A stretch of DNA of 57,188 bases from Gemmatimonadota bacterium (GTDB taxonomy: Bacteria; Gemmatimonadota; Gemmatimonadetes; Longimicrobiales; Gaopeijiaceae). The DNA is taken from contig JAOUPR010000012.1 of the NCBI GenBank assembly GCA_029879725.1, positions 1-57,188 on the forward strand, written 5' to 3'. The position numbers were made by a program, and so were the translations under genes. How positions within the stretch are numbered: position 1 is the first letter of the stretch; every line of letters begins with the position of its first letter. Under the pieces are notes generated by a model. It searched no databases. It was not told where the DNA came from and saw nothing but the letters and a program-made list of their open reading frames with translations. Shown piece after piece: positions 53,950-57,188 of this stretch.

Positions 53950-54816
53950 TCAGTCGGACCGGAACGCCCGGAGGAATCCGAGGTTGGCCAGATCGCCGGC
54001 CACCGGGTCGTCGCCCTTGGGGGTTTCGAGGATCTTCGGGACGGCGCGCAGTGCGTCGTCCCGCATGATCCTCCGGAAGGGCTCCGCCCCCAGAGTCCCC
54101 GCTCCCAGGTTCTGGTGACGGTCCTTGTGGGACCCGAGCGGGTGCATGGAATCGTTCATATGGATCAGGCCCAGGCGCTCGCGCCCGACCACCGCGTCGA
54201 AGGCCCTCCACACGCCTTCGTAGTCGTTCACCAGGTCGTACCCCGCCGAATACGCGTGACACGTGTCCACGCACACGCCCACCCGGTCCCGTAGCGATCC
54301 AGGGATCTCTCCGATGATGGACGCCAACCGCTCGAAGCTCCCGCCCACGCTGGTGCCGCTCCCCGCGGTGAGCTCGAGAAGCACCCGGGTCGGCCCTCCC
54401 ACCCGTTCCAGCGCGGCGGTCACGCCCCGGGCGTTGCGCATGATCCCTTCGTCCAGGTCGCCGTCCGTGGCGTTTCCCGGGTGGGTCACGAGGAAGTCCA
54501 GGGACAACGCGGCGCACCGCCGCAACTCGGCCTCGAAGGACTCCAGCGATCGAGCCCAGAGGTCCGGCTTGGGCGAGGCCAGGTTGATGAGGTAGGAATC
54601 GTGCGAGCCGGCCACGGCGATCCCGTGCAGCTCGCGCTCCCGGGCGAACGCCTCCGCCACCTCGGGACGCACCACCGGCTCCACCCATCGGTTCGGCTGC
54701 TTGGTGAACAACTGCAGGCACACGGAGTCGATTTCCCGTGCCCGACCAGGGGCGAGGTCCACCCCACCCTGGGTGGAGACGTGGGCGCCCAACTCGTCAT
54801 CAAATGTCCGATTCAT
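53950..54816 (-). CDS. nfo: Endonuclease IV (AP endonuclease)
   Basis: A 288-residue Nfo-type TIM-barrel enzyme. It starts ELGAHVSTQGGVD; zinc ligands appear in AVAGSHDSYLINLASP, LVTHPGN, VLLELTAGSGTSVGGSFERL, VCVDTCHAYSAGYD, LIHMNDSMHPLGSHKDRHQN and ILETPKGDD. It cuts DNA at abasic sites in base-excision repair. ATG at 54816 has GGAGG right next to it; a GTG at 54843 is an alternative. It ends against the stop of the ZnuB-like gene. Confidence 0.95.
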   Translation of the reverse strand: MNRTFDDELGAHVSTQGGVDLAPGRAREIDSVCLQLFTKQPNRWVEPVVRPEVAEAFARERELHGIAVAGSHDSYLINLASPKPDLWARSLESFEAELRRCAALSLDFLVTHPGNATDGDLDEGIMRNARGVTAALERVGGPTRVLLELTAGSGTSVGGSFERLASIIGEIPGSLRDRVGVCVDTCHAYSAGYDLVNDYEGVWRAFDAVVGRERLGLIHMNDSMHPLGSHKDRHQNLGAGTLGAEPFRRIMRDDALRAVPKILETPKGDDPVAGDLANLGFLRAFRSD

Positions 54817-55042
54817 CCTCCAAGCTCTGCATTTATTTCCCACCTAGGAAGGGAATGTCGCCCTTTTCCCGACGTGGCTGCCGGCACGCCCCCGGAGGGC
54901 ACCCACTCTATATTGTTTCTTGCCAATCACTTACGCGATCTTCGGCCGCGTGATCCGGACGATCCTGCACTGCGGCACGAGACTTGAGACAAGGTGTCGC
55001 ACGCCCTGAGGGCAGGGCCGTGATTCCTGAGAGGAGTGAAGA

Positions 55043-55486
55043 ATGCGTATCGCCACCGACGGATACATCGATCTGCGCGACGGGCGCCGGGTGAAGACCC
55101 CGGGCCTGTACGAGCGCACGGTGGATCCCCTCCCGGAAGGCGAGGCGGTGGCGTTCCTTCTCTCCCACAGCTTCCCGGGACACCGCAAGATGGTTCGCGG
55201 GCTGACCCTGGCGGATCGGGAGCGTCTCAGGATGGCCATGTGGGCCGATTCGGTGTCGGCCCGGATGTCCATCGTGGATCGCGTGTGGCGCTCGCTCACC
55301 GAAGAGGTGCTCCCTCTCCCGGACATGGACGAGCCCCAGTTGATTCAGATCCTGCAGTACAAGCACTGGGCCTATCCGGTGTACCTGGATGGTCCCTCCA
55401 CCCGGATCGCACCTCCGGGAGGACTTCCGGTAGCGGAGTTGAGTGACGCTTCGCCGGTCTTCCGTCTCGACGCCATGACGGCCTGA
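55043..55486 (+). CDS. Protein of unknown function, 147 residues
   Basis: A 147-residue soluble protein with no motif I recognise: RIATDGYIDLRDGRRVKTPG at the start, then helical, amphipathic stretches (LADRERLRMAMWADSVSARM) and LIQILQYKHWAYPVYLDG. GAGGAG before ATG 55043 and a strong terminator after it support a real single gene. The 226-base gap upstream (54817-55042) has A/T-rich patches that may hold its promoter but no gene. Confidence 0.68.
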   Translation: MRIATDGYIDLRDGRRVKTPGLYERTVDPLPEGEAVAFLLSHSFPGHRKMVRGLTLADRERLRMAMWADSVSARMSIVDRVWRSLTEEVLPLPDMDEPQLIQILQYKHWAYPVYLDGPSTRIAPPGGLPVAELSDASPVFRLDAMTA

Positions 55487-55563
55487 CGCGGGACCGGCTT
55501 CCGGAGGGGGAGACCCTGTCCGGCGCCGGAACGATGTGTCCTATCCACTTCTGGGTAGGGCCA

Positions 55564-55626
55564 CACGCCCTGGGGGGGGCGTGCACGAGCGGCGGTGAGC
55601 TTCGGCTTGCCGTCGCTCACCTTTTC
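55564..55626 (+). terminator. Rho-independent terminator with UUCG loop, preceded by a second hairpin
   Basis: A fully paired 14-base stem GAGCGGCGGTGAGC/GCTTGCCGTCGCTC (55587-55618, three G-T pairs) is capped by the very stable TTCG tetraloop and followed by ACCTTTTCCCC. A smaller hairpin CACGCCC/GGGCGTG (55564-55583) lies just before it. Together they end the unknown 147-residue gene transcript before the convergent fumarase gene. Confidence 0.85.
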
Positions 55627-55691
55627 CCCCCTGGTCCCGCCAGCCCCTTGTCGACGGAATCGCCGGAACCCGGTTCAAGGAGACGCGGACG

Positions 55692-57083
55692 TCACTCCGG
55701 AAGCCCCGGCTCGGTCATGCTTCGCACGTCGAGCGCGGTATCCACCTGGTCGGCGGGGAGAAGCCCCTCGCGAAGCACGACTTCGCGCACGCTGACGTGC
55801 TCCTTCGCCGACGCCTTGGCCACCTCGGCAGCCTTGTCGTAGCCGATGTAGGGATTCAGCGCCGTGGCGATGGAGGGGTTCAACTCCAGAAGCTCCCGGC
55901 AGCGCGCCTCGTTCGCTTCGATCCCCACCACGCAACGGTCCGTGAAGGCCCGCGAGACGTTGGCGAGAAGGGTGATGGACTCGAGAAGCGCCTGAGCGAT
56001 CACGGGCATCATCACGTTGAGCTCGAAGTTCCCGCGGCTCCCCGCCACGGTGACGGTGGTGTGATTCCCCATGACCCGCGCGGCCACCATCATCATGGCC
56101 TCGGACATGACGGGATTCACCTTCCCCGGCATGATGGACGATCCCGGTTGGATGGCGGGAAGGCGGATCTCGTGGATCCCCGAGGTCGGGCCGCTCCCCA
56201 TCCACCGGATGTCGTCGGCGATCTTCATGAGGCTCGTGGCCACGGTGTTCAACGCACCCGAGGCGTTCACCGCCGCGTCCTTCGCGCCCTGGGCCTCGAA
56301 GTGATCGTCGGCTTCCCGGAACGAAAGTCCGGTCTCTTCGCTGATGCGCTCGATCGTGCGGGACGGGAAGTCCACGTGGGTGTTGATGCCCGTCCCGGTG
56401 GCCGTCCCCCCCAACGCGAGTTCGGAGAGTTCCTCCGACGCCCTCCTCACCCGTTCCACGCCCTTGCCCACCTGGGTGGCATACCCCCGGAACTCCTGGC
56501 CGAGGCGCACGGGCGTGGCGTCCATGAGGTGGGTGCGTCCCGACTTCACGATCCCGTCGAACGCGGCGGCCTTCGCCGAGAGCGCGCCCCGCAGGTGTTC
56601 CAGCGCGGGGATCAACTCCTTCTCCATGGCCACCCGAGCGGCGATGTGGATGGCGGTGGGGATCACGTCGTTGGACGACTGGCCGAAGTTCACGTGGTCA
56701 TTGGGGTGGACGCGCCCGTCACCACCGAGGAGCTGGGTGGCACGATGGGCCACCACCTCGTTGGTGTTCATGTTGGTGGACGTTCCGGAACCGGTCTGGT
56801 ACACGTCCAGCACGAACTGGTCGTCCCATCGCCCCTCGGCGACTTCCGCCGCGGCCCGGGCCACCACGTCGGCCACGCCCGCGTCCACGTGCCCCAGCTC
56901 GGCGTTGACCCGCGCCGCCGACTTCTTGATGATCCCCAGAGCCTCGACGAAGCGCCGGCCGAACCGCTGACCACTGATGGGAAAGTTCTCCACCGCGCGC
57001 TGGGTCTGGGCGCCGTACAGGGCATCCGAGGGCACCTGCATCTCGCCCAGCGAGTCCTTTTCTATGCGATATCCGTCAGCCAT
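55692..57083 (-). CDS. fumC: Class II fumarate hydratase
   Basis: A 463-residue fumarase C. Conserved regions are [13 protein letters not shown] (98-110), [14 protein letters not shown] (126-139), [11 protein letters not shown] (181-191) and the mobile SS loop [11 protein letters not shown] (314-324). It interconverts fumarate and malate in the citric acid cycle. GAGGAA before ATG 57083 supports the start. It is distinguished from aspartase by the SS-loop neighbours and overall FumC-like sequence. It is convergent with the unknown gene and its terminator. Confidence 0.96.
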   Translation of the reverse strand: MADGYRIEKDSLGEMQVPSDALYGAQTQRAVENFPISGQRFGRRFVEALGIIKKSAARVNAELGHVDAGVADVVARAAAEVAEGRWDDQFVLDVYQTGSGTSTNMNTNEVVAHRATQLLGGDGRVHPNDHVNFGQSSNDVIPTAIHIAARVAMEKELIPALEHLRGALSAKAAAFDGIVKSGRTHLMDATPVRLGQEFRGYATQVGKGVERVRRASEELSELALGGTATGTGINTHVDFPSRTIERISEETGLSFREADDHFEAQGAKDAAVNASGALNTVATSLMKIADDIRWMGSGPTSGIHEIRLPAIQPGSSIMPGKVNPVMSEAMMMVAARVMGNHTTVTVAGSRGNFELNVMMPVIAQALLESITLLANVSRAFTDRCVVGIEANEARCRELLELNPSIATALNPYIGYDKAAEVAKASAKEHVSVREVVLREGLLPADQVDTALDVRSMTEPGLPE

Positions 57084-57188
57084 GGGAGTTCCTCGGAAAG
57101 GTTGCGTTTCCGGAATCTACCCAGCTTCCCTCCGGGGTAAAGACGGATCGACGGGACGCTGCCGGACATGGGGGATACCGCTCTCCAC

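Noticed and set aside
55797-57140. Plus-strand open frame of 447 codons
   Set aside because: Antisense to fumC, which is complete and canonical.
57169-57188. ATG at 57169 that could begin a plus-strand gene running off the right edge
   Set aside because: Only six codons are visible and no Shine-Dalgarno stands before it; it cannot be supported.
1-57188. Insertion sequences, prophage genes, CRISPR arrays, rRNA
   Set aside because: No transposase, integrase or phage structural motif, no regularly spaced short repeats and no rRNA-like stretch was recognised on reading both strands.

Overview
The window is uniformly GC-rich, Gram-negative-type chromosomal DNA. It carries lipoproteins with lipoboxes, an outer-membrane porin, a TRAP transporter, a complete Pst/PhoRB phosphate system and very many ATGA/GTGA start-stop overlaps. 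Together with orthocaspases, PPC-repeat proteins, a VCBS/ASPIC lipoprotein and DUF445/DUF1499 proteins, this suggests a Gemmatimonadota-like environmental bacterium. That assignment is inferred from gene content only. No rRNA, tRNA, CRISPR array or insertion sequence was recognised.

Region by region. (1) 1-6933, minus strand: a quinohemoprotein amine dehydrogenase operon in the order qhpG-A-D-C-B-F, with qhpF cut by the window edge. It encodes three subunits, the radical SAM thioether-forming enzyme, the flavin monooxygenase for the CTQ cofactor and an ABC exporter. (2) 7021-14519: a cluster of three caspase-like proteases, one a lipoprotein with two PPC domains and one with an EF-hand-like loop, plus a secreted protein with five PPC repeats. 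(3) 14564-18568, minus: TRAP transporter dctQ-dctM, a VCBS/ASPIC lipoprotein and an AlkA-type glycosylase, overlapping start to stop. (4) 18649-27812, minus: an isopropylmalate-synthase-like enzyme, phoB-phoR, a PHO box, pstS-C-A-B-phoU and an SDR. (5) 27981-37473: an M20 peptidase, a membrane diguanylate cyclase, an SH3 lipoprotein, a sugar-nucleotide transferase, then SIMPL, DUF1499, lipoprotein and DUF445 genes and two small membrane proteins. (6) 37584-46812, minus: TerB-like protein, ABC-2 exporter pair, transglutaminase-like protein, macro-like protein, TPR proteins, CutA, a long-chain acyl-CoA ligase and OsmC. (7) 46927-49761, minus: a pterin operon (PTPS, GTP cyclohydrolase I, SDR, QueD-like, Trm112-like). 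(8) 49839-50046: a candidate structured non-coding RNA on the minus strand with its own promoter and terminator. (9) 50158-53949, plus: a zinc-type uptake locus (small secreted protein, porin, ZnuA-like, ZnuB-like) without its ATPase. (10) 53950-57083: endonuclease IV, an unknown gene with a strong terminator, and fumarase C.

The most notable content is the qhp operon, whose gamma subunit keeps every crosslink spacing of the Paracoccus protein as I recall it, the caspase/PPC cluster, and the unannotated structured RNA upstream of the pterin operon. Gene starts were chosen from ribosome binding sites, overlaps and signal peptides. All functions are read from motifs and family knowledge; no database search was run.
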